33,436 bases of DNA from Patescibacteria group bacterium (GCA_018826545.1 JAHKAL010000046.1:1-33436); one strand, 5' to 3'. Positions 23,400 to 31,228 are shown, counted from the first letter of the stretch. Program-made: numbers and translations. The notes: a model not told the origin generated them from the sequence alone.

Positions 23400-24005
23400 T
23401 TAAATTAAAGTCATTTGATCAACAATTATATTTGATATTACCTCATTTAGAATTTCTGGAATTTTCAAGAAATCATTTTTAATCATGTTCATAACATTCC
23501 CATTTCTGAGAGCTGCTGCAGGATGATACATAGGAATTACTACTTTATCCTTATCATCCCATTTTATATTGAAGATCTTACCATGAACAGAACTAATAAA
23601 AACATTCGGAATAAATTTTGCCATTGAAAACCTTCCCAAGGTAACAATTATTTTAGGATCAATAGTATCAATAATTCCATCAATATAGGGTTTAAAAGCA
23701 TTTATTTCTTCAGGTAAAGGATCTCTATTATTGGGAGGTCTAAAAAAAACAACGTTTGTAATAAAAACATCTTCACGATTTAGTTTAATTGTTTGAAGAA
23801 GCTTATTTAGTAAAGATCCAGAGTTTCCCACAAAAGGCCTTGCTTTTTGATCTTCCCAATATCCAGGTCCTTCACCAATAAAAAGTATTTCTGTATTACA
23901 ATCTCCTTCACCAAATACTAAATTTGTCGCCCCTTCTCTCAAAGGTAAAGACATATCTTTTTTCATTTTCTCTTTTAGAGTTTCAATTTTTTCTTTTTTA
24001 TCCAT
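23400..24005 (-). CDS. Uracil-DNA glycosylase superfamily protein, family-4-like, without Fe-S cysteines
   Basis: Family 4 UDGs excise uracil from DNA and normally hold a 4Fe-4S cluster. The 201-residue product keeps the fold signatures: VFGEG (30-34), IGEGPGYWED with RPFVGNSG (43-63), NVVFFRPPNNRDP (84-96) and YHPAAALRNG (160-169). The four cluster cysteines expected near the N-terminus (C-x-x-C), in 'K-C-R-P-P' and about 16 residues later are all absent: the positions read MSLPL, VFFRPP and INAFKPY. The only cysteine is residue 36. The product may be a cluster-free UDG. Its ATG overlaps the stop of the Lon-like gene by one base (TAATG). The last 15 residues are hydrophobic and not conserved. 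Confidence 0.88.
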   Translation of the reverse strand: MDKKEKIETLKEKMKKDMSLPLREGATNLVFGEGDCNTEILFIGEGPGYWEDQKARPFVGNSGSLLNKLLQTIKLNREDVFITNVVFFRPPNNRDPLPEEINAFKPYIDGIIDTIDPKIIVTLGRFSMAKFIPNVFISSVHGKIFNIKWDDKDKVVIPMYHPAAALRNGNVMNMIKNDFLKIPEILNEVISNIIVDQMTLI

Positions 24006-25054
24006 TATTGAGGAAGAAATTCTTTAATATTTTGAGGTGTAATACTAAAAGTTTTTCCTTTCCCTTCTACCATCATGTGAGCAATCTTTCTTACTATTCC
24101 ATCAATTGTTCTTTCCAAAGTTCTAATTCCAGCATCATAACCCAAAGGTCTTACAATATTTGCCCAAACATCATCTGAAATTGTAATTGATCCTTCTGGA
24201 ATACCAGCGTTTTTTAACGCAGTCGGTAAAATATACTTTGACCCAATTGTAATTTTTTCTGCATCAGTATATGAAGGCATTGTAATAGGTTCAATTCTAT
24301 CTAAAACCGCAGTAGATATATTAGTTGTATTATTTGCTGTTGCAATAAATAAAACATTCGATAAGTTAACAGGATAATCAATATAATGATCAACAAAATT
24401 GTGATTTTGCTCAGGATCCAAAAGTTCGACTAAAACACCCATAATTGATGCTCTTCCTTGATCAGTCACTCTATCAATTTCATCAAGAAGAATAACAGGA
24501 TTAATACTTTGCGTTGTTCTTAAGGCTTTTATTATTTTTCCTGGTTCAGCTTCGGGATTCATTTTTGATTGTCCTCTTAAATCCAATGGATCTCCCATTC
24601 CACCAAATGGAATTCTTGCAAATTGCCTCCCTAAAGCTTCTGCAATTGAATAAGCAATTGTAGTTTTTCCAGTACCAACTAATCCAACAAAACAAAGTAT
24701 TGGAGCTCGATAAACATCTTCAATTTCTCCCTTTTCTTGTTTTAATTTCATAACTGACATATATTCCAATATTCTATTTTTTATTTCATTTAAGCCATAA
24801 TGATGGCTATCTAATACTTTTTTAGCGTTTTGAAGATCTAAATTATCTTGGTTTTTTTTATCCCAAGGAATTTCCAAAATCCATTCAATATATTTATTTA
24901 TCCTGTCGTATTCAGGCAAAAAAGATTGTGAATCAGCAAGTTTTGAAAGTTGAGATAACCTTACTAGTATTCTCTCCGAAAGTTTTTCGGGGATTTTTGA
25001 ATCCTTAATCTGTTTAACTAAATCATCAATTTCTGATAGAGCAGATGTAGCCAT
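24005..25054 (-). CDS. Lon-type AAA+ ATPase lacking substrate-recognition and protease domains
   Basis: 349 residues matching only the AAA+ module of Lon. Seen in order: a helical lead with YIEWILEIPWDKK (the Lon 'WI..LPW' region), then LDSHHYGLNEIKNRILEYMSV. Next come Walker A GLVGTGKT (124-131), Walker B VILLDEID (187-194), LVELLDPEQNHNFVDHYIDY, sensor 1 ATANN, LDRIEPITMPSY, and a small helical domain GYDAGIRTLERTIDGIVRKI. The protein ends there: the LAN-type N-domain and the Ser-Lys protease domain are missing. The pore-loop stretch that in Lon reads 'RTYIGSMPG' is KMNPEAEPG, so the aromatic gripping residue is gone. Probably an ATP-driven remodelling factor rather than a protease. It follows pnp by 29 nt. 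Confidence 0.88.
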   Translation of the reverse strand: MATSALSEIDDLVKQIKDSKIPEKLSERILVRLSQLSKLADSQSFLPEYDRINKYIEWILEIPWDKKNQDNLDLQNAKKVLDSHHYGLNEIKNRILEYMSVMKLKQEKGEIEDVYRAPILCFVGLVGTGKTTIAYSIAEALGRQFARIPFGGMGDPLDLRGQSKMNPEAEPGKIIKALRTTQSINPVILLDEIDRVTDQGRASIMGVLVELLDPEQNHNFVDHYIDYPVNLSNVLFIATANNTTNISTAVLDRIEPITMPSYTDAEKITIGSKYILPTALKNAGIPEGSITISDDVWANIVRPLGYDAGIRTLERTIDGIVRKIAHMMVEGKGKTFSITPQNIKEFLPQ

Positions 25055-25083
25055 ATTCTTATTCTTAATTTATCACGCCGAGG

Positions 25084-27291
25084 TTATCTTGAGAAGTCCT
25101 TCTTGTTTCCTAGAAACCTACTGGTTGGAAAATGTGGACCTGAAGAATTTTTTCTTCCGGAAAATCTTTTGTCACTGTTTTTATTGTTAAATCTTCTTTG
25201 AGGAGCTTGTTTTTCCTTATCTTTTGAAGGATCTAAAAGCATCGACAAATTAATTCTTCCTAAATTATCGACTTCTTTCACTCTAACTTCTATTTCGTCA
25301 CCAATTTTTACAATATCTTCTGGATTTTTAACAAAACCTTCACTCATATCAGAAATATGAACTAAACCGTCTTTTCCTGGAAGTATTTCAACAAAAGCTC
25401 CAAATGGCTGAATTCTTTTAACTTCTCCTTTATATATTTCTCCAGCTTCTACTTCTTTGACTAAGGCTTCAACTTCACTCACTGCTTTATTAACTGCTTT
25501 AAGATCAATACCTGAAATATTTACTAAGCCCTTATCATTAACCTCAAGTTGTGCACCAGTTTCTGCAATTATTCTTTTGATTGTTTTTCCACCTGGACCA
25601 ATTATTTCACCAATTTTTTCAACAGGGACTTTGACAACTTGAATTTTAGGAGCAAAAGTTGATACTTTTTCTCTAGGGGTTTTTAGAGTTTTAAGCATTT
25701 CCTCTAAAATATAATTTCTACCTACTTTAGCTTGTTTTAAAGCTTCCTCAAGAATCTCTATTGAAAGATTTAATGTCTTCACATCAAGTTGAATTGCAGT
25801 TACACCTTTAGCTGTTCCTGTAACTTTAAAATCCATATCTCCCATAAAATCTTCAAGTCCTATAATGTCAGTTAAAACTGCATATTTTTTATCATTCTCA
25901 ATAACAAGACCAATTGCAATTCCAGAAACAGGAGAACTAATAGGAACACCTGCATCCATTAAAGACAATGTCGAACCACATGTTGATGCCATTGAAGTTG
26001 AACCATTTGAACTCATCATTTCTGAAACCAATCTTATTGCATAAGGAAACTTATCTTCTGAAGGAATAACTGGCTCTAAAGCTCTTTCCGCTAATGCACC
26101 ATGTCCGATTTCTCGTCTTGATGGAGACCCAATTCTACCTACTTCACCTATTGCATAAGGTGGCATTTGATACTGATGCATATATCTTTTAAATTCTTCT
26201 CCTTCAGCAGTCTCAATTAACTGTCCCATTGATGGAGCACCAAGAGTCGCTACTGTTAATGCTTGTGTTTGACCTCTCTTAAAAATTGCACTTCCATGAG
26301 TTCTAGGAAGAACTCCTACTTCACTAGTGATTTGTCTTACTTGATCAAATTTCCTTCCATCTGGTCTTTTACCTGAAAGTATATCTTTTCTAACCTTTTC
26401 TTTGAATATTTTTTCAAAAGCTTCACCTGCAAGACCTTTTTCTACTTCATCAAATTCAGCCATTACAGCTTTTTTGACTTCCTGAATATCCTCTCCCCCC
26501 TCCAATTCCACAAATGATTTAACTAAACCATCTAATTTTTCTTCTATCAATTTCTTTACTTTCTTTTTAATGTCTTCCGTAACTAAATCTTCTGGAGCTA
26601 CCTGTTTTTTATTACCAACTTCTTTAGCAAAATCTTCAATAAAAGAAATTACTTTCTTACTTTCTTCTTGAGCAAGCTTAATTCCCTCTAATACTTTTTC
26701 TTCAGGAACTTCTTTTGCTCCTGCTTCAAGCATGACTATTGCATTCTTTGAACAAGAAACAATCAAATCCAAATCTGAAGAAATTATTTCTGAAACTAAA
26801 GGATTAATAAAACAAGAACCATCTTTCATTCCAACTCTCAATATTGATACTGGCCCACCCCAAGGAATTGAAGATGAAGATAAAGCTGCAGAAACTGCAA
26901 TAGCTGAAGGTATTGCAGGATCATTTTCCAAGTCAACTGATAATACAGTTACAATAACTTGAACATCTTTTTTGTAAGTTTTAGGAAAAAGTGGTCTTAT
27001 AGATCTGTCAATTACTCTACCTGTTAGTATTTCATCGTCGGAGGGCCTTCCTTCTTTTTTTACCCATCTGCTTCCTTTAATTCTTCCTCCTGCATATAAC
27101 CTTTCTTGGTAATCAACAAATAAAGGAAAATAATCTAAGTTTGTATCACTTGATGAAGTAACAACTGTTGCTAGTACCACAGTATCGCCATATCGTGCCA
27201 GTACCGCAGACGATGCTTGTTCAGCTAGGGTTCCAGTTGTTAGAGTTAATTTTCTTCCCCCTAAATCAATACTTTTTTCAATTTTTTTCAT
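25084..27291 (-). CDS. pnp: Polyribonucleotide nucleotidyltransferase (PNPase)
   Basis: PNPase degrades RNA 3' to 5' by phosphorolysis. The 735 residues carry both RNase PH domains: the first with LARYGDTVVLATVV and YAGGRIKGSRWVKKEGRPSD, and the second, catalytic one with KRPDGRKFDQVR, GSAIFKRGQTQAL, PSRREIGHGALAERAL and LSLMDAGVP, plus DFMGDMDFKV. A KH domain follows (IGEIIGPGGKTIKRI), then S1 (GAFVEILPGKDGLVHISDMS), and a basic Arg/Asn/Ser-rich tail that may bind RNA or a partner. It starts 4 nt after rpsO, the usual rpsO-pnp pairing. With RNase J three genes on, it could be part of a degradosome-like set; that is an inference. Confidence 0.97.
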   Translation of the reverse strand: MKKIEKSIDLGGRKLTLTTGTLAEQASSAVLARYGDTVVLATVVTSSSDTNLDYFPLFVDYQERLYAGGRIKGSRWVKKEGRPSDDEILTGRVIDRSIRPLFPKTYKKDVQVIVTVLSVDLENDPAIPSAIAVSAALSSSSIPWGGPVSILRVGMKDGSCFINPLVSEIISSDLDLIVSCSKNAIVMLEAGAKEVPEEKVLEGIKLAQEESKKVISFIEDFAKEVGNKKQVAPEDLVTEDIKKKVKKLIEEKLDGLVKSFVELEGGEDIQEVKKAVMAEFDEVEKGLAGEAFEKIFKEKVRKDILSGKRPDGRKFDQVRQITSEVGVLPRTHGSAIFKRGQTQALTVATLGAPSMGQLIETAEGEEFKRYMHQYQMPPYAIGEVGRIGSPSRREIGHGALAERALEPVIPSEDKFPYAIRLVSEMMSSNGSTSMASTCGSTLSLMDAGVPISSPVSGIAIGLVIENDKKYAVLTDIIGLEDFMGDMDFKVTGTAKGVTAIQLDVKTLNLSIEILEEALKQAKVGRNYILEEMLKTLKTPREKVSTFAPKIQVVKVPVEKIGEIIGPGGKTIKRIIAETGAQLEVNDKGLVNISGIDLKAVNKAVSEVEALVKEVEAGEIYKGEVKRIQPFGAFVEILPGKDGLVHISDMSEGFVKNPEDIVKIGDEIEVRVKEVDNLGRINLSMLLDPSKDKEKQAPQRRFNNKNSDKRFSGRKNSSGPHFPTSRFLGNKKDFSR

Positions 27292-27295
27292 TAAT

Positions 27296-27565
27296 TTATT
27301 TACCTAATTTTATATCTTTAGTAAGGCTTTTATAGCGATCCTCATCTCGCTTTTGAAGATATGACAATAATCTTCTTCTTTTAGCCACCATACTAAGAAG
27401 CCCCCTTCTTGAGTGAACATCTTTTTTGTGTTCTTTTAAATGAGAAGCTAATTTATCAATTTGCATTGAAAGAAGTGCAATTTGTACTTCTGGAGAACCA
27501 GTGTCACCTTTTTCTCTTGCAAATTTTTTAATAATTTCTTTTTTTTCTTCTTTTGCTAGTGCCAT
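27296..27565 (-). CDS. rpsO: Small-subunit ribosomal protein uS15
   Basis: S15 is a primary 16S rRNA-binding protein of the 30S platform. The 89 residues match the family throughout: EKKEIIKKFAREKGDTGSPE, VQIALLSMQIDKLASHLKEH, KKDVHSRRGLLSMVAKRRRL, LSYLQKRDEDRYKSL. The ATG at 27563-27565 has a good Shine-Dalgarno AAGGA five bases ahead, clearer than at most other genes here. A 120-nt gap upstream holds a promoter and two short hairpins, which fits the known habit of rpsO to be autoregulated at its leader. pnp follows after 4 nt. Confidence 0.98.
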   Translation of the reverse strand: MALAKEEKKEIIKKFAREKGDTGSPEVQIALLSMQIDKLASHLKEHKKDVHSRRGLLSMVAKRRRLLSYLQKRDEDRYKSLTKDIKLGK

Positions 27566-27580
27566 AAGTGTCCTTAAAGT

Positions 27581-27620
27581 CCTGAATTACCAGGAAAACA
27601 AAGTAATCGGTAAAATCCGA
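27581..27620 (-). promoter_or_regulatory. Paired hairpins in the rpsO leader (possible S15 binding site)
   Basis: Minus strand: TCGG/CCGA (plus 27617-27620 with 27607-27610, loop of six) and CCTG/CAGG (27591-27594 with 27581-27584, loop of six). Both lie between the promoter and the Shine-Dalgarno sequence. S15 represses its own mRNA through leader structures in several bacteria; whether these small stems serve that is an inference. Confidence 0.35.
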
Positions 27621-27646
27621 AAACATTGTTTACATCTTAGAAAGGT

Positions 27647-27675
27647 ATAGTACCATAGCCAAAGAGAAAATACAA
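27647..27675 (-). promoter_or_regulatory. Promoter for rpsO-pnp with extended -10
   Basis: Minus strand: -35 TTGTAT (27670-27675), 17-nt spacer, -10 TACTAT (27647-27652) with a TGG just before it (extended -10). Predicted start near 27640, giving a leader of about 75 nt. Confidence 0.5.
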
Positions 27676-27685
27676 AAGCCAATCT

Positions 27686-28546
27686 TTAACTTAGGGTGTT
27701 GCCTTTATAGATTTTTGGGGCTAACCAATCTTGCGGAGTCTTTTCTTCCTGAACTTGTTTCCCTTCTGACAAAACATCTTTTTTGTATGGTTTTTGTGGA
27801 ATTGAACCTGGAGGATAATTTACTCTTATCTCTTCTTTTCCAAAGTTAATTCTTCTACCTCCAGATTTCATTAAATTGGCAATTTTTTGAAAAGTGTCTG
27901 CAGTTACTTCAGGACCTTTAAAATCTTTGCTTGCCTCTTCAATACCAGCAATCAGATTTGTAGCAATATCTGCATCCAAATAAAAATTTCCATCTTCAAT
28001 AAATGCGGTTACTATTTCAGAAACTGAAGAAGCAGGTCTTGCAAAAGAAATAAGTCCACTATATTCAATATCTTTTGTCCCAATATGAATAAGTTTTGAA
28101 TTAGAAAAATCTTTACTTGTAACTATTGGAAAATGAGAAATATTTCCTCCACCTACTAAAATTACAGTATCTGCTGATATTCCTGAATTATAAATTTCAA
28201 TATTTTCTTTTTTTGGTGAGACAAAACCTGGTTTGGGAATAACAGTTAGTTTAAATTCTCCATTTTCAATATCATAACTTACTCTCTCAATATTGCTTGC
28301 ATCAAAATTAGGAAACTTAATTGTTAAGTTTTTACTACCAAGTTCAGTTGAAATTTTATCAACAGCTATAAGAGAGTTAAATTCAACAATCATTTCCGAA
28401 GGACAAGAAATATTAACTTCTTTTTGTTTATTTAAAGACAAAAAAAGTGAAAGACCAGCAGCCACTTGATCAAAATATGGTTTTGTAGGCAGAAGAATTA
28501 AAATTGAATTCGCAGATTCAATAACTGAATGAAAAGAATTTTCCAT
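27686..28546 (-). CDS. Degenerate DHH-family (NrnA-like) protein, probably catalytically inactive
   Basis: 286 residues that align by pattern with the DHH phosphoesterase domain of NrnA (nano-RNase/pAp phosphatase). The usual landmarks remain in altered form. 'N-P-D-x-D-A-I-G-S' becomes KPYFDQVAAGLS (22-33). The 'vvD' strand is VILVGGGNIS (128-137). The 'I-D-H-H' motif is IHIGTKDIEYSG (153-164). 'ASSTAEI' is ASSVSEI (172-178). 'ATALYTGI-DTG' is ATNLIAGIEEAS (195-206). Nearly all metal-binding Asp/His are lost, and the C-terminal DHHA1 substrate domain is replaced by a short Pro/Lys-rich tail. It starts 2 nt after infB and precedes rpsO, the place nrnA occupies in many nusA-infB operons, which supports the homology. 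Function unknown; RNA binding or a structural role is possible. Confidence 0.75.
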   Translation of the reverse strand: MENSFHSVIESANSILILLPTKPYFDQVAAGLSLFLSLNKQKEVNISCPSEMIVEFNSLIAVDKISTELGSKNLTIKFPNFDASNIERVSYDIENGEFKLTVIPKPGFVSPKKENIEIYNSGISADTVILVGGGNISHFPIVTSKDFSNSKLIHIGTKDIEYSGLISFARPASSVSEIVTAFIEDGNFYLDADIATNLIAGIEEASKDFKGPEVTADTFQKIANLMKSGGRRINFGKEEIRVNYPPGSIPQKPYKKDVLSEGKQVQEEKTPQDWLAPKIYKGNTLS

Positions 28547-28548
28547 TT

Positions 28549-29943
28549 TTACTTTGCGACCGATACTAACATATCACCTTTAATAAAATCAAGCTGGGGA
28601 GAAAATAATATCCCAAATTCTTCTCCTTGACCGACTTCAGCTACTTCTTGTTTTTGTTTTTGGAGAGATATTGCTTTTACATCTCCCAATTCTATTTCTT
28701 CTCTGATTATTTTAAGTTTACTATCTTTATTTATTTTCCCTTGTAAAACTTTACAGCCAGCAATCCTTTTTTTATTAAAAGGAAAAATATCAATAATTTC
28801 TGCTTTTCCGATAACTTCTATTTTTATTGCCTTAACCATTTTTTCTAAGGTTTGAAATAATTCATATATCACTTTAAACGAATGAATTGTTACTCCTTCT
28901 GCTTCCGCAAGTTTTGAAACCGAATTAGAAACTTTTGATTCAAATGACAATATTGTTTTTGATTCCAATGTTTTAGCCAAAAGAACATTTGATTCATTTA
29001 TATCACCAATTCCTGAATCAATAACAACAATTTCTTTAGGAATTTGATTTAATATTGCCTCTAAACAACCTGTGTTTTGGGCTTTTATTATTACTCCAAT
29101 CTGGTCTTTATTAATCTCTAGATAATTTTTTTTAGTTTCTTTTTTTCCTTTATTATCAAACTCTGTTGAAAATAGTTTTGTACCAATTTCTGGTAATAGA
29201 TCAAATCCGAGTATCTGAGCAGGGTCTCCTGGAAAGACTTTTTTAACATTTCCTTTATCGTTTTTAAGGTTTTTAACCTTAGCACATCCGCCTTCTATAT
29301 ATAGGGTATCTCCAACTTTGATAGAACCATTTCTTACAATAACATTAGCTAAAGGTCCACTTTTATCTTTTGATGTTTCAATAACAACTGCTTCCAGTTC
29401 TTTTTTTGGATCTCCTTCTATCTCAGAAACATCTGCCAATAAAGAGATTGTTTCCAATAAATCATCTATACCTTTACCTGATTTAGAAGATACTTCTATC
29501 CAAGGAATATCTCCACCTCTTTTTTCTAAAAGAATACCTTCTTTTTCAAGTTGGTTAAGTACAGATTCACTATTTGCAGTCTGTAAATCAACTTTGGTTA
29601 TTGTAACGATAAAAGGTAGTTCTGACTTTCTTATATGGTCAATCGCTTCTTTTGTTTGAGGTTGAACTCCTGCATCAGAAGCCACAATCAATATTGCAAT
29701 ATCAGCAACTTTTGCACCCCTTGATCTCATTTTATTAAAAGCAGCATGTCCGGGAGTATCAATGAAAGTAATTTTTTTACCAGATTTTGTAATAATTTGT
29801 GATGCACCAATATTTTGGGTAATTCCACCAGCTTCTCTTAAGGCTACACGAGTTTTCCTGATATAATCCAATAGGCTGGTTTTACCATGATCTACATGAC
29901 CTAGTACAACAACAACTGGTGGTCTAATATTTTTTTTATCCAT
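28549..29943 (-). CDS. infB: Translation initiation factor IF-2, short form
   Basis: IF-2 is the GTPase that places initiator tRNA on the 30S subunit and promotes subunit joining. The 464-residue product begins almost directly at the G domain: VVVLGHVDHGKTSLLDYI (P-loop at 15-22), AGGITQNIGA, FIDTPGHAAFNKMRSRGA, and TKVD. Later domains follow: a beta-barrel region, the alpha/beta domain with IGDINESNVLLAKTL, and the C-terminal barrel ending GQGEEFGILFSPQLDFIKGD. Typical IF-2 proteins have 150-400 extra N-terminal residues; here there are about eight. This resembles the short forms of reduced bacteria. The ATG at 29941-29943 is the only sensible start. A 105-nt gap separates it from nusA. Confidence 0.95.
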   Translation of the reverse strand: MDKKNIRPPVVVVLGHVDHGKTSLLDYIRKTRVALREAGGITQNIGASQIITKSGKKITFIDTPGHAAFNKMRSRGAKVADIAILIVASDAGVQPQTKEAIDHIRKSELPFIVTITKVDLQTANSESVLNQLEKEGILLEKRGGDIPWIEVSSKSGKGIDDLLETISLLADVSEIEGDPKKELEAVVIETSKDKSGPLANVIVRNGSIKVGDTLYIEGGCAKVKNLKNDKGNVKKVFPGDPAQILGFDLLPEIGTKLFSTEFDNKGKKETKKNYLEINKDQIGVIIKAQNTGCLEAILNQIPKEIVVIDSGIGDINESNVLLAKTLESKTILSFESKVSNSVSKLAEAEGVTIHSFKVIYELFQTLEKMVKAIKIEVIGKAEIIDIFPFNKKRIAGCKVLQGKINKDSKLKIIREEIELGDVKAISLQKQKQEVAEVGQGEEFGILFSPQLDFIKGDMLVSVAK

Positions 29944-30048
29944 TTTTACTTTTTCTCTGATCCTTTTGAGGAATTATTAGGACTTTTGAAGTCTAATTTG
30001 TAAGATTTTTAAATTTTCAAATTTATCATTTTAACAATCTTTTTAACT

Positions 30049-31134
30049 TCATTTTGTCTTTTTTTCCTCTTTGGAAATTTTAACCTCTTTTTTTCTTACT
30101 TTTTTAGGTTTTTCTTCCTTAACTTCTTCTTTTTTAATTTTTTTCTTACTTTTTTTAGAAACCAATTCTTCAACCTCTATTCTCCAACCTGTTAGTTTAG
30201 CTGCCAATCTAACATTTTGACCATCCTTTCCGATAGCCATAGAAAGTTGATCCTCAGGAGCCTGTACTCTAGCAGTTTTTGTGTCTTCATTAAGTATAAT
30301 TTTTAAATTCTCAGCAGGTGAAAGTGAAGCTTCAATAAGTTCACTTAAATTTTCACTCCAAGGAATAATATCTACTCTTTCACCACCTAATTCATTAGTT
30401 ACAGCCTGAACTCTTATACCTTTTTGACCAACACAGCTTCCAACAGGATCAACACCAGACTGTACAGATATAACTGCAATTTTTGTTCTTGTTCCTGCCT
30501 CTCTTGCAATTTCTTTAATAGTCACACTTCCTGAAGAAATTTCTGGCACTTCTCTTGAGAAGAGTTTTTCAACAAAACTTGGATCTGCTCTTGAGAGAAT
30601 TATTTCTTTTCCTCTTGGTGTATCCAAAATCTCTTTTAGAAGGAACGTCATTCTTTGATTTAAGGATAATATTTCATTAGGTATTCTTTCCTCGGCTGGC
30701 ATTATTGCCTCAGTTCTTCCTAAATCGATTCTTACATTTGGTCCATCAAACCTTAATACCATACCAGAAAGTAAATTTCCGACTTTATCTGAAAATTCAT
30801 CCATTACAGCTCCTTTTTCTGCTTCTCGTATTTTTTGATGGATTACTTGTTTTGCAGTTTGCGCTGCAATTCTTCCAAATCCAGGAGGTGTTACATCTTT
30901 TTTTTCTTTCAATTTTTCTACTGGCCAAGAAAATACTTTTGCCTCACCGTTAACAGAATTAATTTTAACTTCAAACTCCATTTCTTCCGTATCATCACCA
31001 CGCTCCTTTGCATCTCTCCTATAAGCTGCAATTATTGCTTGTTTTATAGTTTCTAAAATTACAGAAGCATCAAGCCCTCGCTCTGTTGCGATTGCTTTTA
31101 ATGCTTGGGCAAATTCTGTTCTTGGTGTTTGCAT
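30049..31134 (-). CDS. nusA: Transcription termination/antitermination factor NusA
   Basis: NusA binds RNA polymerase and nascent RNA, promoting pausing and intrinsic termination. With the ATG at 31132-31134 (MQTPRTEFAQALKAIATERG) the product is 361 residues: the polymerase-binding N-domain, an S1 domain (about 120-185), KH1 with VDPVGSCVGQKGIRVQAV and KH2 with QLSMAIGKDGQNVRLA. The last 35 residues are a lysine/glutamate repeat-rich tail. The frame is open 17 codons further upstream, but those codons overlap the terminator hairpin. It is the only gene in the window ending in TGA, and TAA follows two codons later, so reading UGA as an amino acid would add only two residues. A promoter and a terminator lie just upstream. 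Confidence 0.95.
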   Translation of the reverse strand: MQTPRTEFAQALKAIATERGLDASVILETIKQAIIAAYRRDAKERGDDTEEMEFEVKINSVNGEAKVFSWPVEKLKEKKDVTPPGFGRIAAQTAKQVIHQKIREAEKGAVMDEFSDKVGNLLSGMVLRFDGPNVRIDLGRTEAIMPAEERIPNEILSLNQRMTFLLKEILDTPRGKEIILSRADPSFVEKLFSREVPEISSGSVTIKEIAREAGTRTKIAVISVQSGVDPVGSCVGQKGIRVQAVTNELGGERVDIIPWSENLSELIEASLSPAENLKIILNEDTKTARVQAPEDQLSMAIGKDGQNVRLAAKLTGWRIEVEELVSKKSKKKIKKEEVKEEKPKKVRKKEVKISKEEKKTK

Positions 31135-31137
31135 ATT

Positions 31138-31166
31138 AAAAAAAAAGGTGGGTTTAAACTCCCACC
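31138..31166 (-). terminator. Intrinsic terminator/attenuator immediately before nusA
   Basis: Minus strand: GGTGGG/CCCACC (plus 31161-31166 with 31147-31152), loop of eight, followed by nine T residues (31138-31146) and then three bases to the nusA ATG. It is a canonical terminator. It lies downstream of a good promoter with no other gene between, so it must act as an attenuator for nusA as well as ending dnaJ transcripts. Confidence 0.85.
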
Positions 31167-31189
31167 AAATACTCCTCACAATCAAGGCA

Positions 31190-31218
31190 ATTTTACTCTT
31201 AAAGCATCTTCAAGTCAA
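31190..31218 (-). promoter_or_regulatory. Sigma70-like promoter for nusA
   Basis: Minus strand: -35 TTGACT (31213-31218), 17-nt spacer, -10 TAAAAT (31190-31195). Predicted start near 31183, about 17 nt upstream of the terminator hairpin. Confidence 0.65.
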
Positions 31219-31228
31219 ACATTTAATT

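Noticed and set aside
29944..30048. Promoter or terminator between nusA and infB
   Set aside because: Only a weak hairpin with a mismatch and no T-run, and no -35/-10 pair with acceptable spacing; infB is more likely cotranscribed with nusA.
30049..30160. Lysine/glutamate-rich tails of NusA and DnaK as separate repeats or mobile sequence
   Set aside because: They are in frame with conserved proteins and are ordinary low-complexity C-terminal tails without direct DNA repeats.
31135..31185. N-terminal extension of NusA (17 codons)
   Set aside because: It runs through the terminator hairpin and T-run, and the family start aligns with the ATG at 31134.
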